17,151 nt of DNA from JAJDXO01 sp964620095 (GCA_964620095.1 CAZUGT010000231.1:1-17151); one strand, 5' to 3'. Counted from the first letter of the stretch, positions 7,358 through 14,251 are shown. Numbers and translations are program-made. Notes: a model not told the origin generated them from the letters alone.

Positions 7358-8602
7358 ATGGCGGCGGGCGCGGACAACCGGGGGAGCCCCCAGAGAACCC
7401 CCCAGAGGACCTCCAAGGCGGGCAACCCGCTCGAAGTCTTTCTGATCTTTTTGCGTCTCGGCCTGACGTCATTCGGCGGGCCGGTGGCTCATCTCGGCTA
7501 TTTCCGAACCGAGTTCGTCGAGAGGCAGAAGTGGCTCAGCGACGCGGCCTACGCCGATCTGGTGGCGCTGTGCCAGTTCCTCCCCGGCCCCGCCTCCAGC
7601 CAGGTGGGGATCGGCATCGGCCTGTCGCGGGCCGGACTCCCGGGCAGCCTTGCCGCCTGGCTCGGCTTCACCACCCCGTCGGCGCTCGCCATGGCGGCAA
7701 TCGGGTTGGGCGCGGTGGCGTTCCAGGACAATCTCACCCAGGATATCCTGGAGATGCTGATGCTGGTGGCCGTCGCCGTGGTCGCCAACGCGGTGTGGGG
7801 CATGGCCCGCATGCTGTGCACCGACGGCACCCGGGCGGCCATCGCCGTCGCCGCCACCGTGGTGCTGCTCATCGTCCCCTCCACGTCCATCCAATTGGCC
7901 GTCATCGCGGGCGGCGCGGTGCTGGGGCTCGTCCTGATCAAGGCCCAGGACACCGAGGAAGAGGATGCCTTCGAGATCCCGGTGGGACGCGGGATTGCCG
8001 TCTTCTGCCTGATCGCGTTCTTCGTGCTGCTCGCCGGCCTGCCGGTGGCGGCAATCCGGTTCCCGGACCAGGCGCTGATCCTGTTCGACAGCTTCTACCG
8101 CTCGGGCTCGCTGGTGTTCGGCGGCGGCCACGTTGTCCTGCCGCTGCTGCAGGAGGAAGTGGTGCCGCCCGGCTGGGTCGGCCCGGATGCGTTCCTCGCG
8201 GGTTACGGCGCGGCGCAGGCCATGCCGGGCCCGCTGTTCACCTTTGCCGCGTTCCTGGGCGCGGTGAGCCAGGTACCGCCGACGGCCTGGACGGGCGCGC
8301 TGATCGCCACCATCGCCATATTCGTTCCGTCGTTCCTGCTGGTGATCGGGACGCTGCCGTTCTGGGACGGCCTGCGCCGGGTCGGAAGCGTCCGCCGGGC
8401 CCTCGCCGGGGTGAACGCCGCGGTGGTCGGGCTGCTGCTCGCCGCGCTTTACGATCCCGTCATCACCAGTGCCGTTACGGATAACGCCGATGTCGCGGCG
8501 GCGCTGGTGCTGTTCTTGCTCATCGCCGTCTGGAAGGTGCCGCCCTGGCTGGTGGTGGTCGGCGCGGCGGTCTACGGCGCCGGGCTCGGCTTTCTGCTCT
8601 GA
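7358..8602 (+). CDS. chrA: Chromate transporter ChrA
   Basis: The 414-residue inner membrane protein exports chromate (CHR family) and carries two homologous halves, as in long-chain ChrA. Half one has FLRLGLTSFGGPVAHLGYF (31-49) and QFLPGPASSQVGIGIG. Half two has SGSLVFGGGHVVLPLLQEEV, then AAQAMPGPLFTFAAFLG. The FGG(P/G)xxH and PGP motifs of both halves are intact. The start ATG 7358 has GAGGG (7346-7350) seven bases upstream. No chrB or other chromate regulator is adjacent, but a palindrome lies at 7313-7328. It ends one base from the convergent cupin gene. Some relatives transport other oxyanions such as sulfate, so chromate is the family-level call. Confidence 0.92.
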   Translation: MAAGADNRGSPQRTPQRTSKAGNPLEVFLIFLRLGLTSFGGPVAHLGYFRTEFVERQKWLSDAAYADLVALCQFLPGPASSQVGIGIGLSRAGLPGSLAAWLGFTTPSALAMAAIGLGAVAFQDNLTQDILEMLMLVAVAVVANAVWGMARMLCTDGTRAAIAVAATVVLLIVPSTSIQLAVIAGGAVLGLVLIKAQDTEEEDAFEIPVGRGIAVFCLIAFFVLLAGLPVAAIRFPDQALILFDSFYRSGSLVFGGGHVVLPLLQEEVVPPGWVGPDAFLAGYGAAQAMPGPLFTFAAFLGAVSQVPPTAWTGALIATIAIFVPSFLLVIGTLPFWDGLRRVGSVRRALAGVNAAVVGLLLAALYDPVITSAVTDNADVAAALVLFLLIAVWKVPPWLVVVGAAVYGAGLGFLL

Positions 8603-8603
8603 T

Positions 8604-9128
8604 TTATGGCGCCGGATCGGCGTCGATCAGCACGAAGGCGATCCGGCACGGCTCTTCGTAGCGGTTGGCCCACGCGTGGTTGGTGCCCCGCTGAACCACC
8701 ACGTCGCCGGCCTGCACGGTCATGTCCTCGTCGTCCAACAGCAGATCGACCCTTCCCGACATGATCACCGCATAGTCGATGCTGTCGGTCTTGTGCATAG
8801 CGGGATGACGCGCATCGGCCGGGGTCGTGGCGCCCTTGCTGGCCAGAAGCTCCGCCTCGGCGCCAGTGTCCGCGTCGGGGCCGCTCTCCGGCGGGAACTC
8901 GACGATGCGAAACACCGAGCCGCCGGCGGTTGGCGGGATCGGCATTTTCTCTCCCGCCGTCTCCCGATCGCCGGAATTGTCCGCCGGCGTCCGGTCCGTG
9001 GCCCAAAGTTCGGCAAGCCGGATTCCGCCCTGTTCGGCGATATTGACCGGCGGCGCGCCATCGGAGACGGCGATTGCCCGTCCTTCCGAATTGTGGCCGG
9101 TGACGATCCGGCGAATGTCCATCGTCAT
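8604..9128 (-). CDS. Cupin domain-containing protein
   Basis: The 174-residue protein has a C-terminal cupin barrel at about 105-170. Motif 1 is HKTDSIDYAVIMSG (112-125) and motif 2 is the GDVVVQRGTNHAW region (141-153). H112 and H151 are likely metal ligands; the usual Glu of motif 1 is missing and D119 lies in that area. The N-terminal 100 residues (IRRIVTGHNSEGRA... and RIVEFPPESG) form the partner strands typical of this subgroup, in which 'TDxIDYxVxxSG' and 'VVQRGTNHAW' are conserved. The reaction is unknown. The ATG at 9128 overlaps the stop of the upstream lyase-like gene (ATGA), so the two are translationally coupled and probably act on the same compound. Confidence 0.85.
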   Translation of the reverse strand: MTMDIRRIVTGHNSEGRAIAVSDGAPPVNIAEQGGIRLAELWATDRTPADNSGDRETAGEKMPIPPTAGGSVFRIVEFPPESGPDADTGAEAELLASKGATTPADARHPAMHKTDSIDYAVIMSGRVDLLLDDEDMTVQAGDVVVQRGTNHAWANRYEEPCRIAFVLIDADPAP

Positions 9129-9970
9129 GTCTTGTTCCCCTTGTGCATTGCATAGAGTTGATTGAGTTCCGGGTGCGGAATGGCGTCGTCGAGAAAGCCG
9201 AAGGTCCCGTCGTCCCTGAGTTCGGTCAGCACCCGGCGCAAGTAGCCGAAAGCCCCGCGGGTGAGGCCGCCCGCGACCGAAATGCGGGCGACGCCGAGCG
9301 CCGCCAAGCCGGCCACATCGAGACCGCCCGCGCCGGCCGGCACGTTGAGCGGCCCGTCGATGGCCTTGGCGAGTTCACCGATTGCGTCCGCATCCATCAC
9401 CCCAATCACATACGCGCAGTCGGCCCCGGCGGCGAGATAGGCGTTGGCGCGCTCGACGGCGATGTCGAATTTCTCGCCCGGCTCCCGGATATTGCCGAAA
9501 TAGATATCGGTCCGCGCGTTGATCACCATGGGGATTCCGGTCTCGCCGGCGGCCGCCCGGGCGGCGGCGATCCGGTCCACCGCCAGGCTCTTCTCCAGAA
9601 TTTCACCCGAATGCTCGATGCCGTCCTCCAGATTGAGCCCGACGGCGCCGGCTTCGGCGGTCAGCTTCACGGTGTCGGCGACGATCTCGGGCGCCTCGCC
9701 GTAGCCGGTTTCCATGTCCGCGGTAACCGGGATATGGACCGCCGAGGCGCAGGCCGCGACGGCGTTCAGCATGTCGTCGCGGGAAATCACTTCCCCGTCC
9801 GGCAGACCGTGGGCCCAGGCGACCCCGGCGCTGGTGGTGGCGATGGCCTCGAACCCGGCCTCGGCCGCAAGCACCGAGGTCCCCGCATCCCAGATGTTGG
9901 GCAGCACCAGCGGCGCATCGCCGCCGTGGCGGGCCCGCAGCGCCTCGGCCTTGGATACCTGATCCCTCAT
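9125..9970 (-). CDS. Isocitrate lyase/phosphoenolpyruvate mutase family protein
   Basis: The 281-residue TIM-barrel enzyme acts on a C-C or P-C bond next to a carboxylate, as in PEP mutase, 2-methylisocitrate lyase or oxaloacetate decarboxylase. Visible family residues are NIWDAG (25-30), TTSAGVA (45-51), the metal-binding block DMETGYG (85-91), NLEDG (113-117) and NARTD (151-155). The isocitrate-lyase KKCGH signature is absent, so it is not isocitrate lyase itself. The ATG at 9970 is chosen because AAGGAGG precedes it by five bases; the longer frame to GTG 9991 crosses that site. It is coupled to the cupin gene downstream and diverges from the DUF2161 gene with 73 bases between. Confidence 0.85.
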   Translation of the reverse strand: MRDQVSKAEALRARHGGDAPLVLPNIWDAGTSVLAAEAGFEAIATTSAGVAWAHGLPDGEVISRDDMLNAVAACASAVHIPVTADMETGYGEAPEIVADTVKLTAEAGAVGLNLEDGIEHSGEILEKSLAVDRIAAARAAAGETGIPMVINARTDIYFGNIREPGEKFDIAVERANAYLAAGADCAYVIGVMDADAIGELAKAIDGPLNVPAGAGGLDVAGLAALGVARISVAGGLTRGAFGYLRRVLTELRDDGTFGFLDDAIPHPELNQLYAMHKGNKT

Positions 9971-9993
9971 ATGGTCCTCCTTGGATTGCACCC

Positions 9994-10006
9994 GAGCTTA
10001 GCCCGG
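9994..10006 (-). promoter_or_regulatory. Promoter-like 13-mer before the lyase-like gene
   Basis: The plus-strand word GAGCTTAGCCCGG occurs here and again at 15815-15827. In both places it lies 18 to 23 bases upstream of a minus-strand start and carries a -10-like box TAAGCT inside CCGGGCTAAGCTC. The -35 boxes are weak. A shared promoter element is plausible. Confidence 0.35.
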
Positions 10007-10029
10007 GAATCGCGTTCTGGGCGAATCGT

Positions 10030-10037
10030 GCTATAGG
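10030..10037 (+). promoter_or_regulatory. -10 element of the DUF2161 gene, leaderless arrangement
   Basis: GCTATAGG (with TATAGG at 10032-10037) ends 6 bases before ATG 10044, the same geometry as at 4898-4912. No good -35 box was found, and there is no Shine-Dalgarno sequence. Confidence 0.4.
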
Positions 10038-10043
10038 CGGCAT

Positions 10044-10736
10044 ATGAAGGAAACCGAGCTTTATCCGCCCATCAAGGCGTTTCTCGAGGCCCAGGGCTAC
10101 GAGGTCAAGGCCGAGGTCGGCGATTGCGACGTGCTGGCGGTGCGGGACGGCGAAGAGCCGGTGGTGGTCGAGCTCAAGACCGGATTCACCCTGCCGCTGG
10201 TGCTCCAGGGTATCCGCCGCCAGACCGTCTCGGAGACCGTCTACCTCGCCGTTCCCGCCCACACCGGCAGGGGCAAGTCTGTCTGGCGGGGGCGCTATCG
10301 GGACATCAAGAAGCTCTGCCGAATCCTCGGGCTCGGGTTGTTGACCGTGGCGTTCAAGACGTCCGGCGCCGTGGTCGACGTGCACCTGGATCCCGCCCCC
10401 TATGTCCCGAGGAAATTCAAGCCCCGTCAATCCCGGCTGCTGAAGGAACATGCGCGGCGCGCCGGCGATCCCAATTCGGGCGGCAGCACCCGCACGCCCA
10501 TCGTCACCGCCTACCGGCAGGATGCGCTGAGGTGCGCCCGCTACCTCCTGGATCACGGCCCGTCGAAGGCCTATGTCATCCATCAGGCGACCGGCGTCGC
10601 GCGCGCCCGGCGCATCCTCTACAGCGACCATTACGGCTGGTTCGAGCGCGTGGACCGAGGGATATATGGGCTGACCCCCGCGGGCGAGCGTGCCCTCGAA
10701 CAATTCGCCGGACAATTTGCCGACGCCGCCGAATGA
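10044..10736 (+). CDS. DUF2161 family protein, putative PD-(D/E)XK phosphodiesterase
   Basis: The 230-residue protein has a restriction-endonuclease-like N-terminal fold. E5 in the first helix, D29 in GDCDVLAV, then E43 and K45 in VVVELKT form the D...ExK core, and QGIRRQ at 55-60 gives the following Gln-containing helix. The C-terminal part (about 150-225) has a winged-helix-like segment, ALRCARYLLDHGPSKAYVIHQATGV ending in RGIYGLTPAGERAL, which could bind DNA. DUF2161 is known as a nuclease-fold family of alphaproteobacteria without established function. It is not next to restriction or toxin genes here. It diverges from the lyase-like gene. Confidence 0.82.
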   Translation: MKETELYPPIKAFLEAQGYEVKAEVGDCDVLAVRDGEEPVVVELKTGFTLPLVLQGIRRQTVSETVYLAVPAHTGRGKSVWRGRYRDIKKLCRILGLGLLTVAFKTSGAVVDVHLDPAPYVPRKFKPRQSRLLKEHARRAGDPNSGGSTRTPIVTAYRQDALRCARYLLDHGPSKAYVIHQATGVARARRILYSDHYGWFERVDRGIYGLTPAGERALEQFAGQFADAAE

Positions 10737-10742
10737 TCGGTT

Positions 10743-10771
10743 TTGACCATCGGGGCCTACCCGCCTAAGAA
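10743..10771 (+). promoter_or_regulatory. Possible promoter of the monooxygenase-RidA pair
   Basis: TTGACC (10743-10748), a 17-bp spacer and TAAGAA (10766-10771). The -35 box is good and the -10 box weak. It would leave a leader of about 35 bases containing the AGGGGA ribosome-binding site. Confidence 0.35.
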
Positions 10772-10812
10772 GACGGCAACCCAGCCGCATCACGAATACC
10801 AGGGGAATATCG

Positions 10813-11112
10813 ATGGCCAATCTGATCAATCTCGTCACCATGTCCTACGATGAGGACATCCTCGATGAAGCGCTGCGTCTGCTGATGATCAATGCGCGGG
10901 CGGCGCGCGAAGAGGAAGGCTGCCTGCAGTTCGACGTGGTCCGACAGCAAGGGACCAGTACCGAGTTCATTCTGTACGAGGTCTACAAGGACGAGGCCGC
11001 CCTCGACACCCATAAGACCTACGATCACTTCAAGAACTATTTCGAATTCATCATGAGCCAGGGCGACAAGGTCCGGCGGAAGGCTGTACTCTACGACCCG
11101 TACGAGGGGTAA
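10813..11112 (+). CDS. Antibiotic biosynthesis monooxygenase-type (ABM) small protein
   Basis: The 99-residue protein has the dimeric alpha-beta (ferredoxin-like) ABM fold, as in YgiN-type quinol monooxygenases. Recognisable are ALRLLMINARAAREEEGCLQFDVV (the 'EpGCLxFdv' block), then EFILYEVYKDEAALDTHKTYDHFKNY, the usual 'fxlyEvYxdeaAldaHxxtxHF' block. H67 and H72 lie in that block, at positions typical of the family. Members oxidise aromatic or quinol substrates without cofactor, or are involved in unknown degradation. ATG 10813 has AGGGGA (10801-10806) six bases ahead. The RidA-family gene follows after 31 bases, so a two-gene transcript is likely. Confidence 0.82.
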   Translation: MANLINLVTMSYDEDILDEALRLLMINARAAREEEGCLQFDVVRQQGTSTEFILYEVYKDEAALDTHKTYDHFKNYFEFIMSQGDKVRRKAVLYDPYEG

Positions 11113-11143
11113 TCCCTACACCGGAAAATATCGGGAGGACAAA

Positions 11144-11557
11144 ATGGCAGGAAACTTCGTGACCGTGGATCGGCCATCCATCAAGGGGGTCCCCAGCCCG
11201 CCTCATTTCTCGAACGTGGTTGTCAGCGAAGGCGGCAAGCTGGCTCATCTCTCCGGCGCCATGGCCACCGAATTCGGAAAACTCGTTGGCGAGGGGGACT
11301 TGGCAGCCCAGATGAAGCAGACATTTGCGAATTTGAACAAGGTGCTTGCGGGAATCGGGGCGGGTCCGGGAGACGTCGTCCGCCAGCGTATCTTCGTCGT
11401 CGATCTCGAGCCGGCGCACCGGGACATTGTGGTCGCGGCCATGAACGAGTTTTACGGAGAGGGCGGCAAGCCGGCGAGCACCCTGATCGGCTGTCAGGGC
11501 CTGATCATTCCCGGCGCGCTCGTGGAAATCGACCTCACGGCGGCCATCGACGGGTAA
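11144..11557 (+). CDS. RidA family protein lacking the catalytic arginine
   Basis: The 137-residue protein has the YjgF/YER057c/UK114 trimeric chorismate-mutase-like fold. LAHLSGAMATE (33-43), QTFANLNKVLAGIGAGPGDVVRQRIFVVD (59-87) and the C-terminal LVEIDLTAAI are family blocks. In deaminating RidA enzymes an arginine (R105 in E. coli-type RidA) sits in 'VaRLP'; here the aligned segment is TLIGCQGLIIPGALVEI, with glycine (G119) in its place. Imine or enamine hydrolysis of the RidA type is therefore doubtful, and a role in the metabolism of the partner ABM enzyme's product is more likely. ATG 11144 follows GGGAGG by five bases. The stop is three bases from the convergent pspF stop. Confidence 0.85.
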   Translation: MAGNFVTVDRPSIKGVPSPPHFSNVVVSEGGKLAHLSGAMATEFGKLVGEGDLAAQMKQTFANLNKVLAGIGAGPGDVVRQRIFVVDLEPAHRDIVVAAMNEFYGEGGKPASTLIGCQGLIIPGALVEIDLTAAIDG

Positions 11558-11560
11558 TCC

Positions 11561-12583
11561 TCAAATCAGTTCGTGCTTCTTGAGCCGGTTGCGGAGCTGG
11601 TGATAGCCGAGCCCCAGGTGCCCGGCCGTCTCCTTTTGGCTGTGCCGGTTGGCGGCCAAAGCCTCGACCAACAGGCGTTTCTCCAACGCGTCGACCGCTT
11701 CGCGGATATCGATGGGAGTGACGGCATCCACACCGTGACGGGGTTCGGATGGCGACCCGGCCCCGCCCGGCATCGCCGCGTCCGGCTCCGGCGGCGGGCG
11801 GAAGGGCGAGGCAAAGGGGTCGATGACCACGTCGGCGATCGGCCGCTCCTCGTCGCCGTGCCGGTAGACCGAGCGTTCGACCACGTTTTTGAGCTCCCGG
11901 ACATTCCCCGGCCAGTCATGGCTTTCCAGCACGTTCAGCGCATCCCGCGTGAACCCGGGATAGCCTGACCACTCCATCTCGTGCGCCATGGTGCGGCCGA
12001 AATGAGCCGCCAGCAAAGGCACGTCGCCCGGCCGGTTGCGGAGCTGCGGCACGGTCAGCACATCGAACGACAGCCGGTCGAGCAGGTCGGGACGAAACCG
12101 GCCGGCCTCCGCCTCGCTGGGCAAATCCCTGTTGGTCGCCCCGATGACCCGCACGTCGACGCCGAGGGTGTCGTTGCCCCCCACCCGCTCGAAGGTGCCG
12201 TATTCGATGACCCGGAGGATCTTTTCCTGGACGCTCAAGGGCGCGTTGCCGATTTCGTCGAGGAACAGCGTGCCGCCGTCGGCGAGCTCGAAACGGCCGA
12301 TGCGCCGCCGGCCGGCGCCGGTGAACGCGCCCGCCTCGTGGCCGAACAATTCGGTCTCCAGCAGGGTCTCGGGCAGCGCCGCGCAATTGAGCTCGACGAA
12401 ACTTCCTTGCCAGCGCCTGGACAGGTGATGCAGGCGGTTGGCGATCAGCTCCTTGCCGGTGCCCCGCTCGCCGGTCACCAGCACGGGCCGGTCCTGGGGC
12501 GCGGCCAGCGATACCTGTTCCAGCAGGGCCAGAAACGACGGCGCATCCCCGACCATCGCCGGCAGATTTGGAGCTAATGCCAT
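11561..12583 (-). CDS. pspF: Phage shock operon transcriptional activator PspF
   Basis: The 340-residue bacterial enhancer-binding protein begins directly with the AAA+ domain, without a receiver or sensor domain, as PspF does. Walker A is GERGTGKE (38-45), the sigma-54-contacting loop GAFTGA is at 85-90, Walker B is GTLFLDEI (104-111), and the arginine-finger region lies near RFRPDLLDRLSFDVL. A Pro-rich linker (about 250-285) precedes a Fis-type helix-turn-helix, SQKETAGHLGLGYHQLRNRLKKHEL, at the end. It hydrolyses ATP to open sigma-54 promoters. In the enteric system PspA inhibits it directly. The gene diverges from pspA, whose upstream region has a sigma-54 promoter and an IHF site. In E. 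coli this pair likewise shares the intergenic space. Confidence 0.93.
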   Translation of the reverse strand: MALAPNLPAMVGDAPSFLALLEQVSLAAPQDRPVLVTGERGTGKELIANRLHHLSRRWQGSFVELNCAALPETLLETELFGHEAGAFTGAGRRRIGRFELADGGTLFLDEIGNAPLSVQEKILRVIEYGTFERVGGNDTLGVDVRVIGATNRDLPSEAEAGRFRPDLLDRLSFDVLTVPQLRNRPGDVPLLAAHFGRTMAHEMEWSGYPGFTRDALNVLESHDWPGNVRELKNVVERSVYRHGDEERPIADVVIDPFASPFRPPPEPDAAMPGGAGSPSEPRHGVDAVTPIDIREAVDALEKRLLVEALAANRHSQKETAGHLGLGYHQLRNRLKKHELI

Positions 12584-12601
12584 GATCTTATTATGTACAA
12601 T

Positions 12602-12607
12602 ATTTTA
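12602..12607 (-). promoter_or_regulatory. Possible extended -10 box of the pspF promoter
   Basis: On the minus strand TGCTAAAAT gives an extended -10 box (TAAAAT, 12602-12607) with a weak TTCAAT -35 box 17 bp upstream. It lies inside the AT-rich divergent region, where PspF binding could autoregulate it. Confidence 0.35.
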
Positions 12608-12648
12608 GCATATTTCACTATTTTATTGAATATTAATTTAATTCTCCG

Positions 12649-12679
12649 TTCCAGGGATTCCCGCCGGAAAATATATTTT
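12649..12679. promoter_or_regulatory. Candidate PspF upstream activator region
   Basis: The region holds two palindromic words: GGGATTCCC (12654-12662), flanked by TTCC and GGAA, and the perfect 12-bp palindrome AAAATATATTTT (12668-12679). They lie roughly 65 to 95 bases upstream of the predicted pspA start, partly in the range where enteric PspF sites are found. The assignment to PspF is inferred from position only. Confidence 0.3.
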
Positions 12680-12688
12680 TATATTAAA

Positions 12689-12701
12689 TATCAAAAGGTT
12701 A
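12689..12701 (+). promoter_or_regulatory. IHF binding site upstream of pspA
   Basis: TATCAAAAGGTTA matches the IHF consensus WATCAANNNNTTR at every defined position. It lies between the candidate activator region and the sigma-54 promoter, centred about 50 bases before the predicted start. At that place IHF bends DNA so PspF can reach the polymerase in the enteric psp operon. Confidence 0.65.
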
Positions 12702-12718
12702 CTCTGTCTTTGCGCGAG

Positions 12719-12735
12719 TTGGCATGGCGTGTGCG
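12719..12735 (+). promoter_or_regulatory. Sigma-54 (-24/-12) promoter of pspABC
   Basis: TTGGCATGGCGTGTGC has the essential GG (12721-12722) and GC (12733-12734) exactly 10 bp apart. It fits TTGGCACGNNNNTTGC except for T in place of C at one position and G for T before the final TGC. Transcription should start near 12746, leaving a leader of about 73 bases before the pspA GTG. Confidence 0.8.
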
Positions 12736-12818
12736 ATTGGAAAGGCGCTAGTCCCTGTTGAACCCCGCTCCCCGGACACCGAAGACGGTGCCGGGAAGCC
12801 CGAAAGGAGGAACCCGAA

Positions 12819-13514
12819 GTGGGCATTTTTTCGAGACTGTCGGACATCATCAACTCCAACCTGACCTCGATCCTGGACAAGGCCGAGGATCCCGAGAAGA
12901 TGATCCGGCTGATGATCCATGAAATGGAAGACACCCTTGTCGAGGTTCGCTCCGATGCGGCGCGCATCATCGCCGACCGCAAGGAAGCCCAGCGGACCCT
13001 CGGCCGCCTGGAAGAGGCATGCGCCGAATGGCAGCGCAAGGCCGAACTGGCGGTCACCAAGGACCGGGAAGACCTGGCGAAGGGCGCGCTGCTGGAGAAG
13101 GCCAAGCTCGAGGAAACCGCGAACCTGCTCGCCGGGGATGTCGGCGCGTTGAACGCCGCGCTCGAAAAACATGAGGCCGATATCGTCAAGCTGGAAAGCA
13201 AGCTGCGTGAAGCCAAGGCCAAGCAGAAGAGCGTCCAGGCGCGCGGCGACACCGCCCAGTCGCAGATCAAGGTGCGCAAGACGGTCAACGACCGGCGCAT
13301 CGACGATGCCTTCGCCCGCTATGAAAAGATGGAGCGGCGCATGGATGGCCTCGAGGGCGAGGTGGAAGCGTTCGATCTCGGCAAGGGCAAGACCCTGTCC
13401 GAGGAAATCGCAGAGCTCGAGGCCGAGAGCGGCATCGAAGACGAGCTGGCGGCGCTGAAGGCCCGCATGAGCGGGCGCAAAACCGAAACGCCGAAGGAAC
13501 GGGAGGACGGCTGA
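12819..13514 (+). CDS. pspA: Phage shock protein A (PspA), membrane stress effector
   Basis: The 231-residue PspA/IM30/Vipp1 (ESCRT-III-like) protein has an N-terminal amphipathic helix, MGIFSRLSDIINSNLTSIL, for membrane contact. The family block DPEKMIRLMIHEMEDTLVEVR follows, then a long coiled coil to about residue 200. The C-terminal part is DELAALKARM plus a charged tail. It binds damaged inner membrane to limit proton leak and, in the known systems, inhibits PspF when unstressed. It starts with GTG at 12819, supported by AAAGGAGG (12803-12810) eight bases upstream and by MGIF matching the family start. It is the first gene of pspABC. A perfect hairpin spans its stop codon. Confidence 0.94.
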   Translation: MGIFSRLSDIINSNLTSILDKAEDPEKMIRLMIHEMEDTLVEVRSDAARIIADRKEAQRTLGRLEEACAEWQRKAELAVTKDREDLAKGALLEKAKLEETANLLAGDVGALNAALEKHEADIVKLESKLREAKAKQKSVQARGDTAQSQIKVRKTVNDRRIDDAFARYEKMERRMDGLEGEVEAFDLGKGKTLSEEIAELEAESGIEDELAALKARMSGRKTETPKEREDG

Positions 13515-13523
13515 CGCCGTCCT
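13504..13523 (+). other. Hairpin around the pspA stop codon
   Basis: AGGACGGC (13504-13511) pairs perfectly with GCCGTCCT (13516-13523), and the TGA stop of pspA lies in the four-base loop TGAC. There is no T-tract, so partial termination or protection of the pspA part of the mRNA is more likely than full termination. Confidence 0.55.
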
Positions 13524-13559
13524 GCCACCCCGGACCCGTAGGAGAGAGAGTACTTGGAT

Positions 13560-13790
13560 ATGGGCGGATTTTTCCTAGTCCCCATCGCCGTCGTCTTCAT
13601 GGTCATCGTCCTGCCCATCTGGATCATTGCCCATTACGCGACCCGCTGGCGGACCAGCAAGACCATGACGTCGGGCGACGAACAGCTGTTGACGGAACTG
13701 TGGGAGAGCCTCGGCAAGATGGAAGACCGCGTGAGAAACCTGGAGCGCATCCTCGACGAGGAAGCGCCCGAATGGAGGAGCCGGATATGA
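13560..13790 (+). CDS. pspB: Phage shock protein B (PspB)
   Basis: This 76-residue inner membrane protein starts MGGFFLVPIAVVFMVIVLPIWIIAHYATRW, which aligns directly with the enteric PspB start. One N-terminal span (about 4-24) is followed by a cytoplasmic coiled coil, ELWESLGKMEDRVRNLERILDEEAPEWR, ending in the family's 'LExILDxExPxWR'. With PspC it senses membrane damage and draws PspA away from PspF. ATG 13560 is preferred over TTG 13554, although the purine run GGAGAGAGAG (13541-13550) could serve either. It overlaps pspC by ATGA. Confidence 0.92.
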   Translation: MGGFFLVPIAVVFMVIVLPIWIIAHYATRWRTSKTMTSGDEQLLTELWESLGKMEDRVRNLERILDEEAPEWRSRI

Positions 13791-14251
13791 GCGGCGAAGA
13801 CCACGACAACGGCCGGAGCCGCCATCACGGCGCCGGGCACGGCCGCCGCCGGGGACCCGGCGCGAATGTCGACTGGCAGCAGTTCAGCCCCACCCGGTTC
13901 TATCGCGATCCCAAGAACGGCATTATCCGCGGCGTGTGCGCCGGCATCGCCGACTACTTCGGCATCTCGGTGGTCCCGGTCCGGATCGGCGTGATCATCG
14001 CCTTTTTCCTGTTTTCGGTGCCGGTGGCGCTCGCCTACCTCATCCTCGGCTTCGTCCTCAACCCGAAACCGGACGGCCTCTACCGGTCGGAGGACGAAGA
14101 GCGGTTCTGGCGGCGGACCCGGGTCGATCCCCATCGCACGGTCTCCGAGTTTCAGCAGAAGTTCCGCTCGGTGGAGAAGCGCATCCGCGACGCTGAAGCC
14201 TATGTCACCTCGTCCGAGTTCAAACTGAACCGGGATTTCAAGAACCTGTAG
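13787..14251 (+). CDS. pspC: Phage shock protein C (PspC) with C-terminal extension
   Basis: The 154-residue protein has a His/Arg/Gly-rich N-terminus (1-28), then the PspC domain at about 37-94: RFYRDPKNGIIRGVCAGIADYFGI, followed by a hydrophobic span ending LILGFVLNPKP. The C-terminal extension (TVSEFQQKFRSVEKRIRDAEAYVTSSEF) is helical and ends near FKLNRDFKNL, a feature I know from alphaproteobacterial PspC. It acts with PspB as the membrane sensor of the Psp response. ATG 13787 has GGAGGAG six bases ahead and overlaps the pspB stop, so translation is coupled. No pspD or pspE-like gene follows. Confidence 0.92.
   Translation: MSGEDHDNGRSRHHGAGHGRRRGPGANVDWQQFSPTRFYRDPKNGIIRGVCAGIADYFGISVVPVRIGVIIAFFLFSVPVALAYLILGFVLNPKPDGLYRSEDEERFWRRTRVDPHRTVSEFQQKFRSVEKRIRDAEAYVTSSEFKLNRDFKNL

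Noticed and set aside
9603..10841. 412-codon open frame on the minus strand
   Set aside because: It overlaps the whole DUF2161 gene antisense and the lyase-like gene out of frame; both of those have recognisable motifs, and its second half is a frame-shifted copy of the lyase codons.
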